From NCBI RefSeq assembly GCF_019443745.1, contig NZ_CP050948.1, positions 4,282,001 through 4,346,000 of the forward strand: a DNA stretch of 64,000 nt, in the 5' to 3' direction. The stretch comes from Iamia sp. SCSIO 61187. GTDB taxonomy: Bacteria; Actinomycetota; Acidimicrobiia; Acidimicrobiales; Iamiaceae. Below the pieces are notes generated by a model. It was not told the origin of the DNA, ran no database searches, and saw only the letters and a program-made list of their open reading frames with translations. Positions within the stretch are counted from its first letter, which is position 1. Each line of letters starts with the position of its first letter. A program made the position numbers and the translations under genes. Shown piece by piece: positions 22,396 through 29,611 of the stretch.

Positions 22396-23529
22396 GTGAG
22401 GCCCGACGCCCTCGCCTACGGCATCGTCTTCGCTACGGCGTTCGGCATCGCCCTCGTGCTGACCCCCGTCTGCGGTTGGGTCGCCAAGCGGATCGGGGCC
22501 ATCGACGACCGGGTGGACGACCGTCGGGTCCACACCGCCCCGACCCCCTACCTGGGGGGCGTGGCCATGTGCCTCTCGATCCTCGGCGCCGCCCTGGTGG
22601 CGTGGCGGATGGACGCCTTCCGGGACGTCTTCGCCGACGGCGGGGTGCAGTCGCCGCTCAACGGTGTCCTCCTCGCCGCGGTGATCGCCTGCGTGGTGGG
22701 CACGTGGGACGACCTGCGCGACGTCTCCCCGCCGGCCAAGACCGCCGGGCTGGTGCTGTCCGGCAGCGCCCTCTACTGGATGGGCGCGGCCCTGTTCATC
22801 GTGCGCATCCCCTTCGCCGGCACGATCGTCCTGTCGTGGGACATGGTCCCGCTGGTCACGGTGATCTGGGCCATGGGCATGGCCAACGCGACCAACTTCA
22901 TCGACGGGCTCGACGGCCTGGCCGCCGGCATCGTCGCCATCGCCAGCGGGGCCCTGTTCCTCTACTCCCACCGCCTGTCGGACCCCAACGTCAACGTCCT
23001 GCTGGTCGACAGCCCGGCCCCCCTGATCGCCATCGTGGTCCTCGGCGCGTGCGTGGGGTTCCTGCCCTACAACTTCAACCCGGCGCGGATCTTCATGGGC
23101 GACGGGGGCGCGCTCATGCTCGGCGTGGTCATGGCCGGCGCGACCATGCTCGTCGGCGGCCAGACCGACGCCCAGGTGAGCGGGCGGACGTACTTCTTCT
23201 ACCTGCCGCTGCTCATCCCCCTCGTGGTGATGGGCGTCCCCATCCTCGACACGGCGTGGGCCATCGTGAGGCGCACCCGCAAGGGCCTGAGCCCCGCCCA
23301 CGCCGACAAGAACCACCTCCACCACCGGCTGATGCGCCTGGGCCACGGCCACCGCCGCAGCGTCCTGATCCTGTGGACCTGGACCGCCCTGCTGTCCGCC
23401 TTCGTGCTGGTGCCGGTGTACACCGACCGCGGCAACTCGGTCGTCCCCATCGGGATCGCCGCCGCCGGGCTGGTGCTCTACACCTACCTGCACCCCGGTG
23501 CCCGCCGCACCCGCGGCATCGAGGGCTAG
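22396..23529 (+). CDS. MraY/WecA-family glycosyl-1-phosphate transferase
   Basis: A 377-residue polytopic membrane enzyme that transfers a sugar-1-phosphate (probably GlcNAc-1-phosphate) to undecaprenyl or decaprenyl phosphate, the first lipid-linked step of arabinogalactan, teichoic-acid-like or O-antigen synthesis. About ten helices are visible. The catalytic motifs are GTWDDLRD, NATNFIDGLDGLAAG, FNPARIFMGDGG and the loop KNHLHHRL. Its usual actinobacterial place between prmC/tsaC and atp supports a WecA/TagO role over MraY. Start GTG 22396. Confidence 0.9.
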   Translation: MRPDALAYGIVFATAFGIALVLTPVCGWVAKRIGAIDDRVDDRRVHTAPTPYLGGVAMCLSILGAALVAWRMDAFRDVFADGGVQSPLNGVLLAAVIACVVGTWDDLRDVSPPAKTAGLVLSGSALYWMGAALFIVRIPFAGTIVLSWDMVPLVTVIWAMGMANATNFIDGLDGLAAGIVAIASGALFLYSHRLSDPNVNVLLVDSPAPLIAIVVLGACVGFLPYNFNPARIFMGDGGALMLGVVMAGATMLVGGQTDAQVSGRTYFFYLPLLIPLVVMGVPILDTAWAIVRRTRKGLSPAHADKNHLHHRLMRLGHGHRRSVLILWTWTALLSAFVLVPVYTDRGNSVVPIGIAAAGLVLYTYLHPGARRTRGIEG

Positions 23530-23538
23530 GGCGTCGAA

Positions 23539-23565
23539 CACGGATGGTGCCAGGCACCATCCGTG
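23539..23565. repeat. 27-bp perfect palindrome, copy 1 (probable terminator)
   Basis: Two 13-bp arms around a single A (CACGGATGGTGCC, A, and its complement). It sits ten bases after the wecA-like stop and abuts the stop of the convergent small gene. An identical 27-bp core recurs at 57917-57943. As a snapback hairpin it could terminate both convergent transcripts. Confidence 0.9.
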
Positions 23566-23742
23566 CTAGTCCGCCTGGTCGGTGGCCTCGGTGGCGACGC
23601 TGAGGACGACGGCGCCGAAGACGATGAGGGTGGTGGCGACGGTGTGGATCAGGTCGTCCCGGCCGACCTCGAGGGCCCCGAGGATGACGAGGACGGCCCC
23701 CGCCGCCATGAAGGCCACGCCCATCCGGGTCCCGCTCAGCAT
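23566..23742 (-). CDS. Small two-helix membrane protein
   Basis: A 58-residue frame, MLSGTRMGVAFMAAGAVLVI onward, with two hydrophobic segments (about 9-25 and 36-50) separated by EVGRDDL and a charged end EATDQAD. It has codon usage like its neighbours and a complete start and stop. Function unknown. It is convergent with the wecA-like gene across the palindrome and lies 22 bases upstream of the Spo0M-like stop without overlap. Confidence 0.6.
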   Translation of the reverse strand: MLSGTRMGVAFMAAGAVLVILGALEVGRDDLIHTVATTLIVFGAVVLSVATEATDQAD

Positions 23743-23763
23743 CGGACAGGACCCTAGCGACCG

Positions 23764-24522
23764 CTAGCCGAAGAAGCGGCCGCTGGCGCGGGCCAGCTCG
23801 TCGAGGTGCTGGCGGATGGCGCTGTCCCAGTCGAAGGGCTCCTGGGTCGGGCCGGCCAGGTTGCTCTGGCGCTCCCGCGACGCCAGCAGGCCCCGGCGCT
23901 CGAGCTCGATGACGACCCGGGTCTCGTGGGGCCCGGTCACGAACGTCAGCTCGGCCTCGGGGATCTTGCCGTGGCCCCGGAACTCCACCTCGTTGTAGAA
24001 GCCGAGCGACGAGCCCGCGATCGACCCCTTCTCGAGGTCGGCGCTCTGCAGGTTGAAGCCGACCCGCTCCATGGCCGCCACGACCTCCTCGTGCACCGGC
24101 AGGGGGTGGATGTCGATCGGGTCGAAGTCGGTGGCGTCCTTGCCGCCGGGGAGGTCGAAGCGGGTCTGCACGCCGAGCTTCATGCGCTCGAAGCGCCGGC
24201 CCCGGAGGCTGTTGAACGGCGCCTCCCAGGGGACCTCCATCTGGAACGGGACCGACGTGTTGACCCCGGCCTCGAGCCGGCCCGCCCCCGCCACCTGGAG
24301 GTCGGCGAACTTGATGCGCGAGAGGTACTCGTCGTCACCCGACTCGACCTCGACGGTCGCGGCCAGCGAGAGGGTCAGGTTGTTGAAGTCACGGGGCTCG
24401 GAGCCGCCGGTGATGCGCACCTCGCCCTGGAGGACGCCGCCGGGGTACACGGCGGGGGTGGACAGGACAGTGTCGACCGAGGGCCCCCCGACCCCGAAGG
24501 CCTGCTTCAGCTTCTTGAACAT
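23764..24522 (-). CDS. Spo0M-like arrestin-fold protein
   Basis: A 252-residue SpoOM/arrestin-like protein. The N-terminus (MFKKLKQAFGVGGPSVDTVL) and the strand TPAVYPGGVLQGEVRITGG are typical, followed by a second beta sandwich and the family's C-terminal region (TFVTGPHETRVVIELERR). In Bacillus, Spo0M controls sporulation and cell shape, but its homologues are widespread in non-sporulating actinobacteria, where the role is unknown. A GGGAG Shine-Dalgarno precedes ATG 24522. Confidence 0.88.
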   Translation of the reverse strand: MFKKLKQAFGVGGPSVDTVLSTPAVYPGGVLQGEVRITGGSEPRDFNNLTLSLAATVEVESGDDEYLSRIKFADLQVAGAGRLEAGVNTSVPFQMEVPWEAPFNSLRGRRFERMKLGVQTRFDLPGGKDATDFDPIDIHPLPVHEEVVAAMERVGFNLQSADLEKGSIAGSSLGFYNEVEFRGHGKIPEAELTFVTGPHETRVVIELERRGLLASRERQSNLAGPTQEPFDWDSAIRQHLDELARASGRFFG

Positions 24523-24624
24523 CGTGCACTCCCCTGTGGTGGGCCCGCTCGTGGTTGGCGGGCGGCATCGTGCCACGCCGGAGCGCCACGCGGGAAGGGT
24601 TGCCCGGGGGGTGCCCCACCCGGC

Positions 24625-25227
24625 TCAGGCCAGGCCGAGGGCGGCGGCGTCGAGGGACCCCTGCCGCAGGATCCGCCACGGGTCCTCGGTGACGTCGACC
24701 ACCGTCGAGGCGGTCCCCCGGAGCGGTCCGCCGTCGGCCACCACGGCGACGGGGGCCGTCAGCTCGGCCGCCGCCTCGGCTGCGGTCGCGGGGGTCGGCT
24801 GGCCGTGGCGGTTGGCGCTCGTCGTGGCGATGGGCCCCACCCGGGCCGCCACCGCCCGCACCAGGCGGTCGGCCGGGCAGCGGACGCCGATCGTGCGGGG
24901 GTCGCCGCCGAGGTCCCACCCCTGCCGCTCCGGGTGACGACGGAGGACGACGGTCAGGGGCCCGGGCCAGTGGGCGGCCACGAGGGCGGGGACGCCCGGG
25001 GGGACGGCGCCGACCAGGTCGTCGAGGGCGGCGGCGTCGGCCACGAGCACGGCGAGGGGCACGTCGGGGCGCCGGTCCTTCAGGGCGTAGAGGCGGGCGG
25101 TGGCCCCGGGGACCGTCGGCAGGGCGGCGACCCCGTAGACCGTGTCGGTCGGGATAACCACCGGCTCGCCCGCCTCGAGGGCGGCGACCAACCGGTCGAC
25201 CAGCCGGCCGTCGACCGCCTCGGTCAT
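24625..25227 (-). CDS. Threonylcarbamoyl-AMP synthase (Sua5/YrdC/TsaC)
   Basis: A 200-residue enzyme that makes threonylcarbamoyl-AMP from threonine, bicarbonate and ATP for t6A37 of ANN-decoding tRNAs. The YrdC signature is visible as VVIPTDTVYGVAA, YALKDRRPDVPLAVLV, PGPLTVVL, GVRCPAD and TTSANRHGQPT. The Sua5 C-terminal domain is absent, so it is the short form. ATG 25227 overlaps the prmC stop by four bases. Confidence 0.93.
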   Translation of the reverse strand: MTEAVDGRLVDRLVAALEAGEPVVIPTDTVYGVAALPTVPGATARLYALKDRRPDVPLAVLVADAAALDDLVGAVPPGVPALVAAHWPGPLTVVLRRHPERQGWDLGGDPRTIGVRCPADRLVRAVAARVGPIATTSANRHGQPTPATAAEAAAELTAPVAVVADGGPLRGTASTVVDVTEDPWRILRQGSLDAAALGLA

Positions 25228-26165
25228 CGGGCGGCGCGGGCGACGAGGGCGCGGTCGCGGCCGGAGAGGTCGGGGCGGACGTCCACCTCGACCAGGCCGG
25301 CGGCCTCGGCCGCGGCTCGGGCGGCCTCGGCCTGGGTCGCCCCGATCTCCATCACGACGAGGCCGGACGGGGCGAGCCAGGACACGGCATCGGTGAGGAT
25401 CCGCTCGACGGCCTCGAGCCCGGTCGGGCCCGACACGAGGGCGTCCGCCGGCTCCCAGTCGGCGACGACGGGCGGGAGGGTCTCGTCGGCGGCGACGTAG
25501 GGCGGGTTGGACACGACCACGTCGACGCGGCCGGCCCGGTCGGGCGGCAGCGGGTCGAACCAGGATCCGTGGTGGACCGCGACCGTGCTGCCCGCCATCC
25601 CCAGCCCCGCCAGGTTGGCGCGGGCGACGGCCACGGCGTCGGCCGACAGGTCGACCAGGTGCACCTCGGCGCCGCGCCACTCGGCGGCGACGGCCAGGCC
25701 GATGGCGCCCGAGCCGCAGCCCAGGTCCACGACGACCGGCGGCGCGGCCCGCCCGGACGCGGCCATCTCGTCCCGGCGGCGGGCCAGCTCGGCCAGGACG
25801 TGGTCGACGACGCCCTCGGTCTCGGGGCGAGGGATCAGGACCCGCCGGTCGACCATCAGGTCGAGGGTCCGGAAGCCCCACCGCCCGAGCACGTACTGCA
25901 GCGGCTCGCCGGCGAGGCGGCGGGCCACCATGGCATCGAGGGCGGCGACGCCGTTCACCGTCGCCGGTTCGTCCAGGTGGACCAGGAGATCCGCCCCGTC
26001 GCGGCCGGTCGCCTCCTCGACGATGCGCCGGGCCTCGACCTCGGCGCCCTCGACCCCCCCGTCGGCGAGGGTCGCCACCGCCTCGGCCAGGAGGGCCCGC
26101 CACGGGACGGTGGCCTCCTCGGCGCCGGCCGGGGGCGCGCCGGGGCCGCCGTGCTCGCCGGCCAC
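25224..26165 (-). CDS. prmC: Release factor glutamine methyltransferase
   Basis: A 313-residue HemK/PrmC enzyme that methylates the GGQ glutamine of release factors RF1 and RF2. It has an N-terminal helical domain, the SAM-binding VVVDLGCGSGAIGLAVA and the catalytic SNPPYVA motif. It lies directly downstream of its substrate gene prfA (two-base gap) and overlaps tsaC. GTG 26165 is the only plausible start; an N-terminal Gly/Pro-rich extension of about 20 residues results. Confidence 0.95.
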   Translation of the reverse strand: MAGEHGGPGAPPAGAEEATVPWRALLAEAVATLADGGVEGAEVEARRIVEEATGRDGADLLVHLDEPATVNGVAALDAMVARRLAGEPLQYVLGRWGFRTLDLMVDRRVLIPRPETEGVVDHVLAELARRRDEMAASGRAAPPVVVDLGCGSGAIGLAVAAEWRGAEVHLVDLSADAVAVARANLAGLGMAGSTVAVHHGSWFDPLPPDRAGRVDVVVSNPPYVAADETLPPVVADWEPADALVSGPTGLEAVERILTDAVSWLAPSGLVVMEIGATQAEAARAAAEAAGLVEVDVRPDLSGRDRALVARAAR

Positions 26166-26167
26166 CC

Positions 26168-27235
26168 TCAGGCCCCGGTCTCGGTCAGGCGACGGGTCTG
26201 CTCGTCGGCGACGAGGGCGTCGCTGACGTCGTCGAGATCGCCGGCCAGCACCTTGTCGAGCTTGTAGAGCGTGAGGCCGATGCGGTGGTCGCTGACCCGG
26301 TTCTCCTTGAAGTTGTAGGTCCGGATCTTCTCGCTGCGACCACCCCCGCCGGTCTGGCTGCGGCGGGCCTCGGAGGCCTCGGCCTCGGCCCGCTCCTGCT
26401 CGGCCCGGAGCAGACGGCTCCGCAGCACCCGCAGGGCCTTCTCCTTGTTCTGGAGCTGGCTCTTCTCGTCCTGCATGGACACCACCAGGCCGGTGGGCTT
26501 GTGGGTGATGCGGACGGCGGAGTCGGTGGTGTTGACCGACTGCCCGCCGGGGCCCGACGAGCGGTAGACGTCGACCTGGAGGTCGTTGGGGTCGATCTTG
26601 ACGTCGACCTCGTCGGCCTCCGGGAGCACGGTCACGGTGGCCGACGAGGTGTGGATCCGGCCCTGCGACTCGGTGACGGGGACGCGCTGCACCCGGTGGG
26701 GCCCGCCCTCGTGCTTGAAGTGCGCCCAGGCGCCGTCGCCCCTCACCTGGAAGGTGACCGACTCGAAGCCCCCCATGGGCGAGGCGTCGGCCTCCATCAC
26801 CGTGAGGGGCCAGCCCTTGTGGGCGGCCCACGCCTTGTACATCTCGAACAGGTCGCGGGCGAAGAGGTTGGCCTCCTCGCCCCCCTCGGCGCCCCGCACC
26901 TCGACGATGACGTTGCGGTCGTCGTTGGGGTCGCGGGGCAAGAGGAGCAGGCGGATCTCGGCCGTCAGGCGGGCGATGTCGGCCTCGGTCTCGGCGACCT
27001 CGTCCCGCATCATCTCCTTCTCGTCGGGCTCGGCCTCGGCCAGCATCTCGCGGGCCGTGGCCAGGTCGTCGGTGCGGGACCGCAGCTCCTCGGCGCGCGA
27101 CACGATGGCCTCGAGCTCCTTGTGCCGGCGGGCCAGGTCCGCCGACCTGGCCTGGTCGGCGTAGACGTCGGGGTCCGACAGCCGGGCCTCGACGTCGGCC
27201 AGCTCCCGGGCCAGCTCATCGAGTCGTTCCAGCAT
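26168..27235 (-). CDS. prfA: Peptide chain release factor 1
   Basis: A 355-residue RF1 recognising UAA and UAG. The PxT anticodon-like tripeptide appears as PVT in HRVQRVPVTESQGRIHTS, distinguishing it from RF2, and the catalytic SSGPGGQSVNTTDSAV loop is intact. The N-terminal coiled domain and C-terminal TYNFKENRVSDHR are normal. ATG 27235 matches the family N-terminus. Confidence 0.97.
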   Translation of the reverse strand: MLERLDELARELADVEARLSDPDVYADQARSADLARRHKELEAIVSRAEELRSRTDDLATAREMLAEAEPDEKEMMRDEVAETEADIARLTAEIRLLLLPRDPNDDRNVIVEVRGAEGGEEANLFARDLFEMYKAWAAHKGWPLTVMEADASPMGGFESVTFQVRGDGAWAHFKHEGGPHRVQRVPVTESQGRIHTSSATVTVLPEADEVDVKIDPNDLQVDVYRSSGPGGQSVNTTDSAVRITHKPTGLVVSMQDEKSQLQNKEKALRVLRSRLLRAEQERAEAEASEARRSQTGGGGRSEKIRTYNFKENRVSDHRIGLTLYKLDKVLAGDLDDVSDALVADEQTRRLTETGA

Positions 27236-27283
27236 CGGGGCCACGGTAGCGGGACGGTCTGTCGGCGCCCCCGGGCGCACCGG

Positions 27284-27766
27284 TCAGGAGGGGCCGGGGG
27301 GCGGGTCCTCGTCGAGGCCGAGCTCCTTGCGCATGGCGGCGAGGCGCTGGTCGGCGGCCCGCTTCTGGGCCTCGAAGTCGATCGACCCCAGCTGCGGGTC
27401 GGTGGCGAGGCGGGGCGGCTCGGCCGGGCCGGCCGCGACCGCCGGCGACCCCCCGGCGGGAGGCTCGGCGAGCGATGGAGACGCGGGGGCGTCGCCCGCG
27501 CCTCGGCGCTCGGCCCCGGTGGCCTCGACATCCCGGCCGGCCTCCTCGGCCCGGCGGGCCTGCTCGGCCTGGCGAGCCTGGTGCTCGATGCGGGCCCGGG
27601 CCTCGTCGAGCGTCGGGGCGGCGCCGTCGCTCGCCAGCCACGGCTCCTCCTGGGCCCGGGCCGCCAGCTCGGCCTCGCGGCGGTCGAGCTCGGCGTCGCC
27701 GCGGGTGACGGTCTCGTCGAGCTTGGCCTTGGCGTAGCGCAGCCAGCGCTCCCACTGGGCGGCCAT
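27284..27766 (-). CDS. Hypothetical charged coiled-coil protein
   Basis: A 160-residue protein without membrane segments. The N-terminus ([20 protein letters not shown]) leads into an Arg/Glu/Ala-rich helix with heptad-like spacing, then an Ala/Pro/Gly linker (about 95-120), then a conserved-looking terminal helix ([20 protein letters not shown]). A cytosolic scaffold or PspA-like helix is possible but not supported by a specific motif. It follows the rpmE-side genes and precedes prfA by 48 bases. Confidence 0.65.
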   Translation of the reverse strand: MAAQWERWLRYAKAKLDETVTRGDAELDRREAELAARAQEEPWLASDGAAPTLDEARARIEHQARQAEQARRAEEAGRDVEATGAERRGAGDAPASPSLAEPPAGGSPAVAAGPAEPPRLATDPQLGSIDFEAQKRAADQRLAAMRKELGLDEDPPPGPS

Positions 27767-27863
27767 CAGCGACCTCGGCTCGGGCGGTGCACGCCCCCGA
27801 TCATCGCAGCCGCACGCCCGGTCCGTCTGGCACGAGGGCCGCCCGACGCCCCATCCTTCCGGG

Positions 27864-28208
27864 GTGACCGAGCCCACCGTCCCCGCCGTCTCCCTGCCCT
27901 CGGTGGCCAGGCTCCTGCGCGCCGTGAGCCTGATCGAGGGCGTGTCCTACCTCGTCCTCCTGGGCTGCGTCGTCGCCAAGTACGCCTTCGACGCCCCCGG
28001 CGAGGGCGGGGTGCCGATCATGGGCCCGACGCACGGGACGATCTTCCTCGTGTTCGCCGTCCTCGTGCTGATCGGTCGGGAGGAGCAGGGCTGGAACGGG
28101 GGCCAGACGCTCCTGGCGCTGGTGCTCTCGGCCGTGCCCCTCGGGGGCTTCTACGTCGAGCGCAAGATGATCCAGGTCCCCGGCCCCGGCGCGCCGGCTC
28201 CGGCCTAG
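27864..28208 (+). CDS. DUF3817 integral membrane protein
   Basis: A 114-residue protein with three membrane helices and the DUF3817 pattern: [16 protein letters not shown], then [16 protein letters not shown], then [19 protein letters not shown]. Function unknown; it is common in actinobacteria. It starts at GTG 27864 and is convergent with the hypothetical gene at 28214. Confidence 0.85.
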   Translation: MTEPTVPAVSLPSVARLLRAVSLIEGVSYLVLLGCVVAKYAFDAPGEGGVPIMGPTHGTIFLVFAVLVLIGREEQGWNGGQTLLALVLSAVPLGGFYVERKMIQVPGPGAPAPA

Positions 28209-28213
28209 GACCC

Positions 28214-29245
28214 CTACTCCCAGGCGATCTTCCACTCACCGTCCAGCCCGACGACGTCGGCCGGAGCGGCCAGGCGGGCGGCCAGGTCGCGGGTCAGGGG
28301 GAGGGCGTCGCGGGCGGGGACGACCAGGATCAGGCGGGCGCCCGGCGCCCGGGCGGCCCGGTCGTCGGCGGCCGCCGGCACCAGCTCGAGGTCGACGCCC
28401 GTCGAGCAGGAGACGACCACGGGCTCACCCGCGGTGTCGACCCCGACGGCGGTGGCGACGGCCGTCTCCTTGAGGTTGGTCCGGCCCACGGCGGAGGGCA
28501 CCGGCCGCAGGGCTGCGACACCGATGCGCTCGGGGTCGGTCACCAGGGCGGCGCGCATCCACCGCTCGGGGACCAGCTGGTTGAGCGGGTGGGGTGGGGC
28601 CCCGGGCCGGCGGTACCGGGCCACGATCTCGACCGCCCGGTGCAGGCGGTCGGCCGGGGCCAGGTCGGCCTGGGCCAGCTCGCCCATCTCCCGGTCGAAG
28701 CGGCCCACGCCGACGCCGAGCTCGGGTCCGGCCTCCCCCGCCGTGATCCGGCCGACCTCGAGCCCGAGCAGCTCGCCGAGGACGACGCCGTCCTCCTCGA
28801 CCACGGTCAGCCCGGCCTCGCGCAGCAGGCTGCGGAGGTCGGCGTCGCCGGGCACCGGGCGCAGCGGGGGCACGGGCACCGGCTCGACGGCGACCAGCTG
28901 GGCGCCGTCGGCCCGCCACACCGTCGGCGCGGGCGCGAAGAAGGTGGCCCGCCGGGCCAGCAGACCGGCCGCCTCGGCGTCGTCGACGACCACGTGGAGC
29001 ATCTCGGACCCGTGGCGGCGGGCCCAGGCGAGGGCGGCGCCCAGGCTGCGATCCGCGTCGGGTCCGAGCAGCACCCAGACCGTCGACCCGTCGACCAGCC
29101 CGGCCCCGCCCGGGAGCGCGCCCGCGCGCCCCGGGCCACTCGCTCGCTCGCCGACCACGACCGCGTCGTCTCCGACGCGGCCCCGGGTCAGGGCTCTCAG
29201 CTTGGCGGCGTTCAGAGCAGCGAGCTGCTCAGCGCCCAGGGCCAA
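28214..29245 (-). CDS. Conserved-looking hypothetical protein
   Basis: A 343-residue soluble protein with no recognised domain. The N-terminal third has a Rossmann-like rhythm (VWVLLGPDAD, EMLHVVVDDAEAAGLLARR), the middle is rich in Gly/Glu with LGELLGLEVGRI, and the C-terminal third has RWMRAALVTDPERIG, RTNLKETAVATAVG and strand-rich RLILVVPARD. No catalytic signature is evident. TTG 29245 lies four bases after the rpmE stop, suggesting it is translated from the rpmE transcript. Confidence 0.6.
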   Translation of the reverse strand: MALGAEQLAALNAAKLRALTRGRVGDDAVVVGERASGPGRAGALPGGAGLVDGSTVWVLLGPDADRSLGAALAWARRHGSEMLHVVVDDAEAAGLLARRATFFAPAPTVWRADGAQLVAVEPVPVPPLRPVPGDADLRSLLREAGLTVVEEDGVVLGELLGLEVGRITAGEAGPELGVGVGRFDREMGELAQADLAPADRLHRAVEIVARYRRPGAPPHPLNQLVPERWMRAALVTDPERIGVAALRPVPSAVGRTNLKETAVATAVGVDTAGEPVVVSCSTGVDLELVPAAADDRAARAPGARLILVVPARDALPLTRDLAARLAAPADVVGLDGEWKIAWE

Positions 29246-29249
29246 GGGG

Positions 29250-29477
29250 TCAGCCCTCGGTCTCGGCCTTCTTGCCCTTGCGGGCCCCGTAGCGACGCTC
29301 GAAGCGGTCGATGCGGCCGCCGGTGTCCACCAGCTTCTGCTTGCCGGTGTAGAAGGGGTGGCACTCGTTGCAGAGCTCGACGCGGAGCGAGTCGCTCGTC
29401 GACCGCGTCGTGAACGTGTTCCCGCAGGAGCACGTCACCGAGGTCTCGGTGTAGCTGGGGTGGATGTCGGTCTTCAT
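29250..29477 (-). CDS. rpmE: 50S ribosomal protein L31, zinc-binding form
   Basis: A 75-residue L31. The zinc ligands are CSC near residue 16 and the CNEC pair near 36, marking the C+ form that is replaced by a Cys-less paralogue under zinc limitation in some bacteria. HPFYTGKQK is intact. It follows rho, as in other actinobacteria. A 6-bp stem at 29504-29524 lies in its leader. Confidence 0.96.
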   Translation of the reverse strand: MKTDIHPSYTETSVTCSCGNTFTTRSTSDSLRVELCNECHPFYTGKQKLVDTGGRIDRFERRYGARKGKKAETEG

Positions 29478-29611
29478 GGCTGTCTCCAGTTCTCGTCTCT
29501 GTGGCCCCGGTTTCCGAACGGGGCTCCGACGAAGGTGTTCCATCTTGGTCCAACGCCGGCGCATTCCCACCATGGGCCCGGCCGGTGGAGGCTGGCACGG
29601 GGCCGGTCGGG

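Noticed and set aside
20953-23541. 862-codon minus-strand frame opposite glyA and wecA-like genes
   Set aside because: His/Asp/Val-rich antisense artefact across several genes in other frames.
23539-23565. Operator for a local regulator
   Set aside because: Its position between convergent stops and its second copy inside a coding sequence fit a dispersed palindromic element better than an operator.
26285-29413. 1042-codon plus-strand frame crossing prfA through DUF3817
   Set aside because: Runs across at least four genes with recognisable products; composition matches antisense bias.
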